NCBI GenBank assembly: GCA_005791855.1
Contig: SXUH01000018.1
Coordinates: 1 to 18,091, forward strand
Length of the DNA stretch: 18,091 nucleotides
Reading direction: 5' to 3'
DNA from: Bdellovibrionales bacterium
GTDB taxonomy: Bacteria; Bdellovibrionota; Bacteriovoracia; Bacteriovoracales; Bacteriovoracaceae
The position numbers and the translations under genes are program-made. Below are positions 1 through 6,820 of the stretch, piece after piece (within the stretch, counting starts at the first letter, position 1; every line of letters starts with the position of its first letter). The notes beneath the pieces are model-generated. The model saw nothing but the letters and a program-made list of their open reading frames with translations. It was not told the origin of the DNA and did no database searches.

Positions 1-1391
1 ACTCGGATCGTGAGGTTGGTCGGCGCCGTCAGCGTCGACGGCGGCGTGTAGGTCACGTAGTTCGAGTACGCCGAGGCCTTGCCATAGACGTCCTGGGCTT
101 TCACCTTGAAGTAGGATCGGACGCTCGGAAGCGGCTGGGTAAACGAAAGGGTGGAGGTCTCCCCTGCCTGGACGTAGGTGTCTTCGGTGTAGCCCCTCCG
201 GAAGACCAGGTACTTCTCCACGCCCACCGACGAGGTGGCGGCGGACCATTTCACCGTGAGGTTCGGACTGGCCACGCTGGTGGAGACCCCAGTGGGTGCG
301 GAGACGGTCGAGGCCGGGGTGTAGGCCACCTCGGCCGACGCATCCGAGACCTTACCGTAGAGATCCTGGGCCTTCACAGTGTAGAAGACCTTCACGGTCG
401 GAAGGGTCTCGGTGAAGTTCAAGCTCCGGGACGTCCCGGCCTGGGTGAAGGTGGTCTCGGTGTACTTTCTTCGGAAAATCAGGTACTGCTCTACCCCGAC
501 CGATGACGCCGCCGCCGCCCAGCTTACGCTCACGTTCGGACTGGCCACGGTGCTCGCGAGGTTGGTCGGTGCCTGGACGGTCGAGTCCGGGGTGTAGACG
601 GTTTCCAGCGAGTCTTCCGAGATCTTCCCGTAGACGTCCTGGGCCCTGATCCGGTAGTGGGCCTTCACGGTCGGCAGCGCTTCCGAGAAAGCGAGCTCCG
701 CCGTGGTCCCGATCTGGGTGAAGGTGCTGGCGTTGAAGTTCCTGCGGAGGACGAGGTAGCGCGCGACTCCCACGGAGGCCGGGGCCGCGTTCCAGCTGAT
801 GCGTAGGTTCGGAGCGCTCACCGAGCTCGAGACTCCGGTCGGTGCTCCGATCGTCGAGGCCGGAGTGTAGACCGAATCTACGGAGAACTCGGAGACCTTC
901 CCGTACACGTCCTGGGCCTTCACCCGGTAGAAGACCTTGGTCGTCGGAAGGGGTTGCGTGAAGGAAAGGGTCTTGGTGGTTCCGACCTCCGCGAAGGCCT
1001 CCTCGTTGAAGGCGCGCCGGAAGACCTTGTACTCGGAGACTCCCACGGAAGAAGAAGAGGCCTGCCAGCTCAGCGTGAGGTCCGAGCTCGTCGTCGTGTT
1101 GGAGAGCCCGGTCGGGGCCAGGATGGTCGAGTCCGGAGTGTAGACCACGGTGCTCGAAGGGGCCGAGCTGTAGTTACTAGCGTTCACCGCCCGAACGTAG
1201 TAGGTCGCCTGCTTCGTCGGGAGGGCCTGGGAGTAGCTCGTCCCGGCCACCGTCGCCTGGAGCACGAAGGAGGTGCTTCCGTAGAGCCGGCGGAAGACCT
1301 TGTAGCTCACCACCGATGAGGAGACGGAGGCCGTCCAGCTCAGCGTGAGGCCCGAGGTTCCGACGCTGCTCGTGAGTTCCGTCGCCGGCTC
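1..1391 (-). repeat. tandem fibronectin-III-coding repeats, 273-bp period
   Basis: In the minus-strand reading, copies begin at 1391, 1118, 845, 572, 299 and 26, always at a codon for A/E-P-A/T. The spacing is exactly 273 bp (91 codons) each time, so no copy has gained or lost a codon. Shared landmarks in copies 2-5 are a Trp in the B strand, SVGV, FRR/LRR, LPT or LPS, the KAQD or RAQD Y-G-K block, and YTP-STx at the end. The first copy (1391-1119) is the most divergent. The array continues past the left edge. Confidence 0.9.
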
Positions 1392-3005
1392 CGGGTAGAT
1401 CGACTTCACCGACACCGGGAGGGCCTGGGACCGGGACAGGCTGCCGTCGATCCCTTCCACCGCGGTCACCGAGAGGTCGAAGGTCCCGACGGTCCCGGCC
1501 GCCGCGAGCTCCACGCTGGTCGCGGCCGACTGGCCCGGGGCGATGGCGATCTTCTCCACCACCGACGCCGCGACGGCGGGGTTCGAGGTCACCCGGAGGT
1601 CGAAGACGCCGGTCCGGCAGGAAGCGGAGTTATTGTTCTTGATAGTCACGGAAGCGGTGGCGGAGCTATTCATGAACAGCTCCACCGGTGTGGTGGTGAT
1701 GGTCGGGGCCGCGAGGACGCAGAGGGGGTCGAGCTGCCGTGCCCAGACCCGGACGGCGCTACCGTCAGCACTCTTGGAGATCATCTTCACTGCCACGCCG
1801 GCGGCGTCCACGAACTCCTCCCCCGGAGCCAGGGTATCGATGTACAAGGTCTCCGCGCCCTTCTGGGTCTGCGAGTGGATGCTCACGCCGACCTTGTAGG
1901 CGCTCAGGAGGTTCCGGTCGGCCACCTGGGTCCCCCGCTTGTAGGAAAGGAAGAAGTGGCTCGTCTGGGTGGCGGAGGTGACCTTCTTGATGACCTTGAT
2001 CACCTGGGGGAAGAGCGTGCTCGAGGGAAGGACGTCGGTGGCGGCGATGTTGAAGGTCTCTTCCCTCGCGGTCATCTCCTTGACCGAATGGTCGTGGTCC
2101 TCGAAGGCCCCGAGCTCGATGAGGTGCGGGCCATTGGCCCCGCGGAGGTAGCTACTCATGAAGCAGGAGGAATCGGAGTATTCGTTCTCGGCGATGCCGT
2201 TGTTGTCGACGTCCTTGCCCGCGTGGCGCATGCCGATGTTGTGGCCCAGCTCGTGGACGGTGACCCGGGGAGACGGCGTGCTCTCCTTCTTCACCCACGA
2301 GTACATGACGTTGCTCGAGCGCAGGCTCCCCACGTACCCCACTCCCGCCCAGGTGCAGTTGACACTTTCGGGCAGGTACATGACGAGGTTGGTGTAGGGC
2401 GTGAGGGAGACGCCCCGCTGCCGCAGGATCTCGATGACGTTGTCCCGCCAGTCGATGTAGGTGCTGGAGGTGCACCCGGGGGTCGCCACGAGGTTCGGGA
2501 TCTGCACCCGGTGGATGTCCGGGGCCCCGTCGGCGTCGGCGTCGTTGTTGATGACGATCTTCCCGAAGGTCACTTCCTTGAAGTGCTGGGCCGTGCCGGT
2601 GAGGATTCCCGGGAGATCCGCGGAGGCCATGGAGGAGACCGCGTCTTGGAAGTCGACGATGACGCTCAGGATTCTCTTCTCGACTTCGTTGCCGGCCCCG
2701 GTTTCGGTCTCCAGGGCCTCGACGGAGACGGCCTCCGCACCATCCATGGTAATCTCCTCGGCCTGCAGGACGCCCTTGATCTTGAGCTTCTGGCCCGTCA
2801 CGTAGCCCTTGAGAAGGTCCTGGTGCTTGGGCTTGATCCGGATCCGCTTGTGGGACTTCGCCTCGATGAGGCTGGCGGAGACCTCCGAGGTTCCGTCGAG
2901 GTTGTCCACGACCATCACTTCGACCGTTCCTTCGATTTCTGTTTTTGCTGCGAAGACATTGACGGAAAGGGAAAGGAAGATGAAGACTGGCAGCAGACGT
3001 CCCAT
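1..3005 (-). CDS. secreted M11/gametolysin-like zinc metalloprotease with fibronectin-III repeats (C-terminus beyond window)
   Basis: An open frame runs without a stop from ATG at 3005 to the left edge (about 1001 codons visible). An SD-like AGAGG lies about 8 nt before the ATG. The N-terminus is a Sec signal peptide, probably cut after VFA (residue 19). The metzincin zinc site HELGHNIGMRH is at residues 251-261 (H251, E252, H255, H261), with a plausible Met-turn Met at 283 in CFMSSY, followed by NGPH...ELG as in bacterial peptidase M11 relatives. Asp/Asn-rich stretches (DADADG; DVDNNG) may bind calcium. Residues about 410-530 look like a NEW3/Ig-like beta domain. From residue 539 come five complete 91-residue fibronectin-III-like repeats and the start of a sixth. 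The likely role is a secreted or surface-anchored protease whose repeat stalk gives reach or adhesion; the substrate is unknown. The missing C-terminus could hold a sorting or anchoring domain. Family assignment rests on motifs, not on a search. Confidence 0.88.
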   Translation of the reverse strand, partial: MGRLLPVFIFLSLSVNVFAAKTEIEGTVEVMVVDNLDGTSEVSASLIEAKSHKRIRIKPKHQDLLKGYVTGQKLKIKGVLQAEEITMDGAEAVSVEALETETGAGNEVEKRILSVIVDFQDAVSSMASADLPGILTGTAQHFKEVTFGKIVINNDADADGAPDIHRVQIPNLVATPGCTSSTYIDWRDNVIEILRQRGVSLTPYTNLVMYLPESVNCTWAGVGYVGSLRSSNVMYSWVKKESTPSPRVTVHELGHNIGMRHAGKDVDNNGIAENEYSDSSCFMSSYLRGANGPHLIELGAFEDHDHSVKEMTAREETFNIAATDVLPSSTLFPQVIKVIKKVTSATQTSHFFLSYKRGTQVADRNLLSAYKVGVSIHSQTQKGAETLYIDTLAPGEEFVDAAGVAVKMISKSADGSAVRVWARQLDPLCVLAAPTITTTPVELFMNSSATASVTIKNNNSASCRTGVFDLRVTSNPAVAASVVEKIAIAPGQSAATSVELAAAGTVGTFDLSVTAVEGIDGSLSRSQALPVSVKSIYPEPATELTSSVGTSGLTLSWTASVSSSVVSYKVFRRLYGSTSFVLQATVAGTSYSQALPTKQATYYVRAVNASNYSSAPSSTVVYTPDSTILAPTGLSNTTTSSDLTLSWQASSSSVGVSEYKVFRRAFNEEAFAEVGTTKTLSFTQPLPTTKVFYRVKAQDVYGKVSEFSVDSVYTPASTIGAPTGVSSSVSAPNLRISWNAAPASVGVARYLVLRRNFNASTFTQIGTTAELAFSEALPTVKAHYRIRAQDVYGKISEDSLETVYTPDSTVQAPTNLASTVASPNVSVSWAAAASSVGVEQYLIFRRKYTETTFTQAGTSRSLNFTETLPTVKVFYTVKAQDLYGKVSDASAEVAYTPASTVSAPTGVSTSVASPNLTVKWSAATSSVGVEKYLVFRRGYTEDTYVQAGETSTLSFTQPLPSVRSYFKVKAQDVYGKASAYSNYVTYTPPSTLTAPTNLTIR

Positions 3006-3124
3006 GGAGAATCCTCTTGATGATCGAGATGATTCCCTAAAAATAACGCCTATCGCGGTGCTTTATAAGATGGCAAATTTTTCTTAAGTACTAGTTTTGA
3101 TACTCCAGCGGGCTGATCTGTTAT

Positions 3125-3997
3125 CTACGGATCTTTGATCAGCGTGCCGGAATTGGTGGTGAGCTCGTCGGCCCTGATCTCGACGCTGACGGGAGTGCTG
3201 TCTCTGTGGCCGCTCGCCTTGTACTTTAAGCTGTACGTCCCTTCGGGGAGGCAGAGGAACTGGAACACGCCGTCCTCTTCGGAGACCGCGGTGATGGACT
3301 GGCTTCCCGTGGTGAGCTCGGCGATGACCCCCGCGAGGGGTACGTCGTCCGTGCCGAGGATGGTCCCGCGGTTGGAGAAGACCTGGCCCCCGAGGGCCCC
3401 GCAGGTCGCGACGTCCGCGGACCTCAGGACCGGGAAGAAGGTGAACCCGGTGACCCCCTCCACGTCGGAGGTGTCGCCCAGGGGAAGGAAGGTTCGACTG
3501 AGGTCGATGTCCACCAGGAGGTCCGCGGTCGTGTCATCCGTTACGGTGATGGCGGGACGGGTGGGGACGGTGACGCCGGAGGAAGCCCCGGCCGGCACGC
3601 GCAGTTCGAACCTCTTGCCGTTTGTGAGCACCACCGTCGCCGTGGAGAAGGAGAGCTTCACCTCGCTGTAGCTCCCGGCGGGAAGCTTGTCCGAGGCAAG
3701 AACCAGAACTCTCCCGTAGCGGAGCGGGATGAGGTCGAAGGACTTGGGTGAAGACAGGATGCTCCTGCTCTCACCGGTTGCGGTTCTGACCTCGACCTTC
3801 GAGATCGTCAGAAAGGCGGAGCGGATCAGGTCGTAGCTGAAGGGAGCATCGGTCACCGTGAGCCGGAAGTTCCCCGAGGAGAGCTTGAGCGTGTAGGGAT
3901 CGGTGGAGCGGAGGGATTTCACGAAGCGGGGAACCTTTTCCAGTCCGCAGCCGAGGGCCCCCAGGAGGAGAACGAAGAGAGCGAATTTGCGTTCCAA
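3125..3997 (-). CDS. DUF4382 lipoprotein with carboxypeptidase-regulatory-like C-terminal domain
   Basis: A 290-residue predicted lipoprotein: hydrophobic leader followed by a lipobox-like ALGC (Cys17). Residues about 40-185 match the DUF4382 pattern (LTVTDAPF near the start, then VEV, FDLI, LPAGSYSEVKL). Residues about 200-285 (from CGALGGQV through PLAGV, DGVFQF, LPEGTYSLKY) look like a carboxypeptidase-regulatory/SpaA-type beta-sandwich. The start codon is TTG at 3997. The codons before it are TGG and then the TAG stop of kdsD, so no earlier start is possible, and a GGAGG SD lies inside the 3' end of kdsD. Only 3 nt separate the kdsD stop and this start, so translation is probably coupled. 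Function is unknown; the protein is probably held in the outer or inner membrane facing the periplasm or the surface. Confidence 0.85.
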   Translation of the reverse strand: MERKFALFVLLLGALGCGLEKVPRFVKSLRSTDPYTLKLSSGNFRLTVTDAPFSYDLIRSAFLTISKVEVRTATGESRSILSSPKSFDLIPLRYGRVLVLASDKLPAGSYSEVKLSFSTATVVLTNGKRFELRVPAGASSGVTVPTRPAITVTDDTTADLLVDIDLSRTFLPLGDTSDVEGVTGFTFFPVLRSADVATCGALGGQVFSNRGTILGTDDVPLAGVIAELTTGSQSITAVSEEDGVFQFLCLPEGTYSLKYKASGHRDSTPVSVEIRADELTTNSGTLIKDP

Positions 3998-4000
3998 CCA

Positions 4001-4942
4001 CTAGCCTCCGTCGAAAACTTGCAGGACACCGACCGGGGTCCGGGCACCGTCGAGGACGATGAGCGAGCCGAGCTTGGCCTCCTTCATCCGCTTCTCCGCC
4101 GGAGCTAGGAGCTCCTCCGGATCGGCCGTCTTCGGGGACGTGGTCATGAAGGTCTTCGCCACGAGCTTCATGGGTTCCTCGAACCGCTCCAGCGCTCTCC
4201 GCAGATCGCCGTCGGTGATGAGGCCCACGAACTTCTCCCCGTCCATGATGAGGGTGAGGCCCAGCCTCCCTACGGTCATTGTTCGGACGATGTCCAGGAA
4301 CCTTGAGTCCGGCGAGCACACCGGCAGATTCTTCGTGTGCATGACGTCCTTGACCTTCGTCAGTAGCCGCCGCCCGAGGTTCCCCCCCGGGTGGAACCGG
4401 GCGAAGTCTTCGGGCTGGAAGTTCTTCAAGGACGAGAGGGTCACGGCCAGGGCGTCTCCCAGGACCAGGGTCGCCGTGGTGGAGCTGGTGGGTGCGAGGT
4501 TGTTGCTGCAGGCTTCCCGCAGGATGGAGATGTCCAGGGCGACGTCGGTGTGCCGGGCGAGGGTCGAGCTCATCTTCCCCGTGATGGAGATCGTCTTATT
4601 CTTCTGCCAGTCGAAGAACGGGAAGAGCCGCAGGAGCTCCTCCGTCTCCCCGCTGTAGGAGATGAGGAGGGCGACGTCCCCGGGCTTGATCATCCCGAGG
4701 TCTCCGTGGAAGGCTTCCCCCGGGTGCACGAAGAAAGACGGGGTCCCCGTGGAGGCGAAGGTCGCCGCGATCTTCCGGCCGATGATGCCGGACTTCCCCA
4801 TGCCGATGACCACCACGTGGCCCTGGCACTCTCTGATGATCCCGACCGCTTCTTCGAAGCGGTGGTCCAGGCGGAGGGAGAGATTCTTCAGGCTTTCGAT
4901 CTCGATGTCGATGACTTGTTTTGCAAGCTCCAAGACGTTCAT
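4001..4942 (-). CDS. kdsD: D-arabinose-5-phosphate isomerase (KdsD/KpsF family)
   Basis: 313 residues, the usual length. It interconverts ribulose-5-phosphate and arabinose-5-phosphate, the first step towards Kdo for LPS, in the cytoplasm. An N-terminal SIS domain (about 30-170) has GMGKSG (K50), HPGEAFHGDLG, SYSGETEE and APTSSTT; FHPGG follows at 183-187, with His184 at the position of the family's catalytic His. Two CBS domains follow (about 198-255 with DVMHT and LITDGDLRRAL; about 262-313 with TFMTTSPKT and VGVLQVFDGG). The ATG at 4942 has an AGGAAG SD. In many Gram-negatives kdsD sits in an LPS-transport cluster; here it stands apart, followed by a DUF4382 lipoprotein gene and preceded by a protease lipoprotein gene. 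All core motifs are intact. Confidence 0.96.
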   Translation of the reverse strand: MNVLELAKQVIDIEIESLKNLSLRLDHRFEEAVGIIRECQGHVVVIGMGKSGIIGRKIAATFASTGTPSFFVHPGEAFHGDLGMIKPGDVALLISYSGETEELLRLFPFFDWQKNKTISITGKMSSTLARHTDVALDISILREACSNNLAPTSSTTATLVLGDALAVTLSSLKNFQPEDFARFHPGGNLGRRLLTKVKDVMHTKNLPVCSPDSRFLDIVRTMTVGRLGLTLIMDGEKFVGLITDGDLRRALERFEEPMKLVAKTFMTTSPKTADPEELLAPAEKRMKEAKLGSLIVLDGARTPVGVLQVFDGG

Positions 4943-4974
4943 GGCTTCTTCCTGTCATTGCGAAAATAACAAGA

Positions 4975-5003
4975 ATTTTAGTCCGCGGGAGTGGAAATCA
5001 CAA
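4975..5003 (-). promoter_or_regulatory. sigma70-like promoter for kdsD and the DUF4382 gene
   Basis: On the minus strand, TTGTGA (5003-4998) is followed after 17 nt by TAAAAT (4980-4975). This predicts a transcript start near 4968 and a leader of about 26 nt before the kdsD ATG at 4942. The gap is clearly more AT-rich than the flanking genes. It suggests kdsD is not dependent on transcription from the protease gene upstream. Confidence 0.5.
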
Positions 5004-5007
5004 GGTC

Positions 5008-5826
5008 TTACTTCATGTGCTCTTTGAAGTGCTCGAGCTCGGTCATGAGCGCTCGGTGCTTCAAGGCCCTTCTTTTACTGAGTTCGAGGTAGGGTTTGAA
5101 TTCCTGGCCTTCGGTTCCCCAGATCATTCCTGCCACCTTCCCGTCAGCGTTTAACACAGGGCTGCCGGAGTTCCCGGGGATGATGGGGCAGTTGATGAGA
5201 ACGGTGGAACCGAACCCCTTCGAGTCCCCGACCTGGCACTTGAACTCGGTGATCCGGAATTCGTGCAGGTTCACTTCCTTCTTGTCCTTCCGATCGAGCC
5301 CGGTCTGGTCCACGACCCAGGCCGTGAGCTGGTCGCCCAGGACGGCCTTGGCGGGCGCCGGACTGAAGACCTCCCCGTCGTACGGGGTCTCGACCTCCAC
5401 GATGCTCACGTCGATCTTCTTACGGACGTCGTTTTCGTTGGAGGTGTCCTGGTTGGTGTAGTGGAGAGTCTTGCAGCGGTTCTTCGTGTAGGTCCGGTCC
5501 TGGTGGATGACGAGGTAGGTGTTGTCACACACCTTCTGGCTCTTGATGCAGTGGTGGTTGGTGACCATCGTCGTGGGCCCGACCATGAAGCCCGAGCAGA
5601 CTCCGGACTTCTCGGCGTTTTCCTTGTTGAGGATCAGCAGTCGCACCATCCCGTTGGGGCAGGCCCTGCCGTCGATGGAGGCGCAGTCGATGAACTGGTT
5701 GTCCATCACGTACTGGATCTGCTCCTCGGTGATCTTGGTGACCTTCTTCGAGCTCTTGGACTTCTGTCCGCAGGCAGTGCTGAGGAATAACAGGGAGAGC
5801 AGCAAAAGGCTTAGGCACGGTTTCAC
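5008..5826 (-). CDS. trypsin-like serine protease, predicted lipoprotein
   Basis: 272 residues, starting at GTG (5826) with TGGAG about 7 nt upstream. A hydrophobic leader ends in the lipobox STAC (Cys19), followed by a Ser/Lys-rich linker, so the enzyme is probably tethered to a membrane outside the cytoplasm. The catalytic triad is visible: His92 in TNHHC (as in the trypsin TAAHC), Asp139 in KKIDVSIVEV, and Ser220 in IIPGNSGSPV. Cys77 and Cys93 sit like the conserved Cys42-Cys58 disulfide of trypsins. The GNSGSP form and short length resemble bacterial S1 peptidases of the glutamyl-endopeptidase/trypsin-2 type; specificity cannot be read. No PDZ domain is present, so it is not DegP-like. 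It lies 65 nt upstream of kdsD on the same strand, but kdsD appears to have its own promoter. Confidence 0.9.
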   Translation of the reverse strand: MKPCLSLLLLSLLFLSTACGQKSKSSKKVTKITEEQIQYVMDNQFIDCASIDGRACPNGMVRLLILNKENAEKSGVCSGFMVGPTTMVTNHHCIKSQKVCDNTYLVIHQDRTYTKNRCKTLHYTNQDTSNENDVRKKIDVSIVEVETPYDGEVFSPAPAKAVLGDQLTAWVVDQTGLDRKDKKEVNLHEFRITEFKCQVGDSKGFGSTVLINCPIIPGNSGSPVLNADGKVAGMIWGTEGQEFKPYLELSKRRALKHRALMTELEHFKEHMK

Positions 5827-5955
5827 GGGAAGCTCCAGTTGGTGAGCGATGTAGGGCTATTTTCTCCGAACGCTCATGGAAAACGAGGGAAACCCTAAAA
5901 GACTGAAAAACTTACACTAAATCTCGCGTTATAGAATGGCCCTGGGCTTGCTCTT

Positions 5956-5985
5956 TTCACAGGCGACGGTCCTGATCCTTATAAC
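5956..5985 (+). promoter_or_regulatory. sigma70-like promoter for the hpf-like gene
   Basis: TTCACA (5956-5961), an 18-nt spacer, then TATAAC (5980-5985); each hexamer differs from consensus at one position. The predicted transcript start near 5992 gives a leader of about 64 nt before ATG 6056. It also excludes the longer frame that opens upstream at 5936. A second A/T-rich element (TATAGA at 5930-5935) lacks a good -35. Confidence 0.5.
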
Positions 5986-6007
5986 TTACCACCAGGGCCA
6001 GGACTCC

Positions 6008-6028
6008 GAGGGGGCATTCCTCCCCCTC
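6008..6028 (+). promoter_or_regulatory. GC hairpin in the hpf leader
   Basis: A perfect 7-bp stem, GAGGGGG (6008-6014) with CCCCCTC (6022-6028), and a 7-nt loop lie 17 nt before the AGGAGG ribosome-binding site. An alternative pairing of GGGGC (6011-6015) with GCCCC (6051-6055) would cover the gap between SD and start codon. The two folds are mutually exclusive. A role in translational control is inference. Confidence 0.35.
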
Positions 6029-6055
6029 CGGTTCATCTCAAGCCCAGGAGGCCCC

Positions 6056-6421
6056 ATGAACATCCTAGTTAGCACGGACAGAAATATCCACAGTAGCAGC
6101 GACTTCAACCGCTACGTGAGCACGGTCTTGACCTCCGCCCTCGACCGGTACAAGGGACAGATCACCCGGATCGAAGTCCACGTAGGAGATGAGAACGGGA
6201 CGAAGGTCGGCAGCGGAGACGACAAGCGCTGCCTGATCGAAGTGAAGGTCGCGCACCTCAAACCCCTCGTCGTCCACCACAACGAAGACACCGTCCACCA
6301 GGCCCTCGACGGCGCCGTCGACAAGCTCGTCCGGGCCATGGACTCGCAGATCGGGAAGCTCGCCCAGCATCCAAGGCCCGAGGAGATCTGGGAAGGGCCC
6401 ACCGACGCCCCGACCTACTGA
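6056..6421 (+). CDS. HPF/RaiA-family ribosome-associated protein (short form)
   Basis: 121 residues from ATG 6056, chosen because AGGAGG ends 4 nt upstream and because the family N-terminus (ILVSTD, then a helix leading to ALDRY) begins here. The pattern ITRIEVHVGDENGTK, DDKRCLIEVKVAHLKP, then VHQALDGAVDKLVRAMDSQIGKL matches short HPF/RaiA-type proteins that bind the decoding centre of the 30S subunit and hibernate or protect ribosomes. The C-terminal dimerisation domain of long HPF is absent. A Pro/Glu/Trp-containing tail of about 20 residues follows. The gene is divergent from the protease gene and 21 nt upstream of a small secreted-protein gene, with which it may be co-transcribed. It is not next to rpoN, a common location for hpf. 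Confidence 0.85.
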   Translation: MNILVSTDRNIHSSSDFNRYVSTVLTSALDRYKGQITRIEVHVGDENGTKVGSGDDKRCLIEVKVAHLKPLVVHHNEDTVHQALDGAVDKLVRAMDSQIGKLAQHPRPEEIWEGPTDAPTY

Positions 6422-6442
6422 AACGTATGGGGAGAGGTTTCA

Positions 6443-6811
6443 ATGAAAAAAATCTTCGTCCCCGCCCTCTTCCTGGCACTCCTCACCACGGCCGCCGAAG
6501 CTGCCTCCATTCGAATCGTCAACCTCACCGGTACGCAGCTGCGGATCGCGGACCTCCACGACCTGTGCGGCGGCACTCCCGTTCCGCGGGACACTCCCGT
6601 CTACCTCGAAGACAAAGAAGAATTCGTCGCCCAGGACATTTCCCTGGTCATGCACCACTACCGGGTCTGCGCCAGCGGCATGTGCCTCTACTCTCCCCTG
6701 GGGATCAAGGAGGACCGGGAGTATGTGCTGGAAGTCTTCCTGGACGACGCCGGGGTGGTGGACTCAAGGCCCCTTCCGGATCACTGGGTCGGCAACGACA
6801 CCTGCCAGTAA
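6443..6811 (+). CDS. small secreted protein, four cysteines, unknown function
   Basis: 122 residues with a typical Sec signal peptide (MKK start, hydrophobic core, cleavage after AEA near residue 20). The mature part begins with IRIVNLTG and is predicted to be mostly beta; it has four cysteines (DLCGG, RVCASGMC and the C-terminal DTCQ), which could form two disulfides in the periplasm. GAGAGG lies about 6 nt before the ATG. It begins 21 nt after the hpf-like gene on the same strand and ends 9 nt before the convergent kinase gene. I do not recognise a family. Codon use and GC content look like its neighbours. Confidence 0.7.
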   Translation: MKKIFVPALFLALLTTAAEAASIRIVNLTGTQLRIADLHDLCGGTPVPRDTPVYLEDKEEFVAQDISLVMHHYRVCASGMCLYSPLGIKEDREYVLEVFLDDAGVVDSRPLPDHWVGNDTCQ

Positions 6812-6820
6812 GCCCGGGCC

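Noticed and set aside
1875..3020. Long plus-strand open frame opposite the metalloprotease gene (similar ones at 8698-9714, 12019-13041 and 16287-17375)
   Set aside because: These are antisense frames kept open by GC-rich codon bias. Their products are Gly/Val/Asp/Arg-rich without motifs, while the minus-strand frames carry complete conserved families.
3062..3090. Promoter for the metalloprotease (TATAAA at 3067-3062, minus strand)
   Set aside because: The -10 is good and the gap is AT-rich, but no convincing -35 is found at 16-18 nt (TACTTA or ACTTAA only), so it is not listed as a feature.
3998..4003. Stop-codon readthrough from kdsD into the lipoprotein
   Set aside because: The downstream product has its own signal peptide with lipobox and an SD, and kdsD ends at its normal length. 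A fusion would bury a signal peptide in a cytoplasmic enzyme, unlike the case at 16815.
5936..6055. N-terminal extension of the HPF-like protein from ATG 5936
   Set aside because: It lacks an SD, precedes the best promoter, and adds residues foreign to the family, whereas 6056 has AGGAGG at good spacing.
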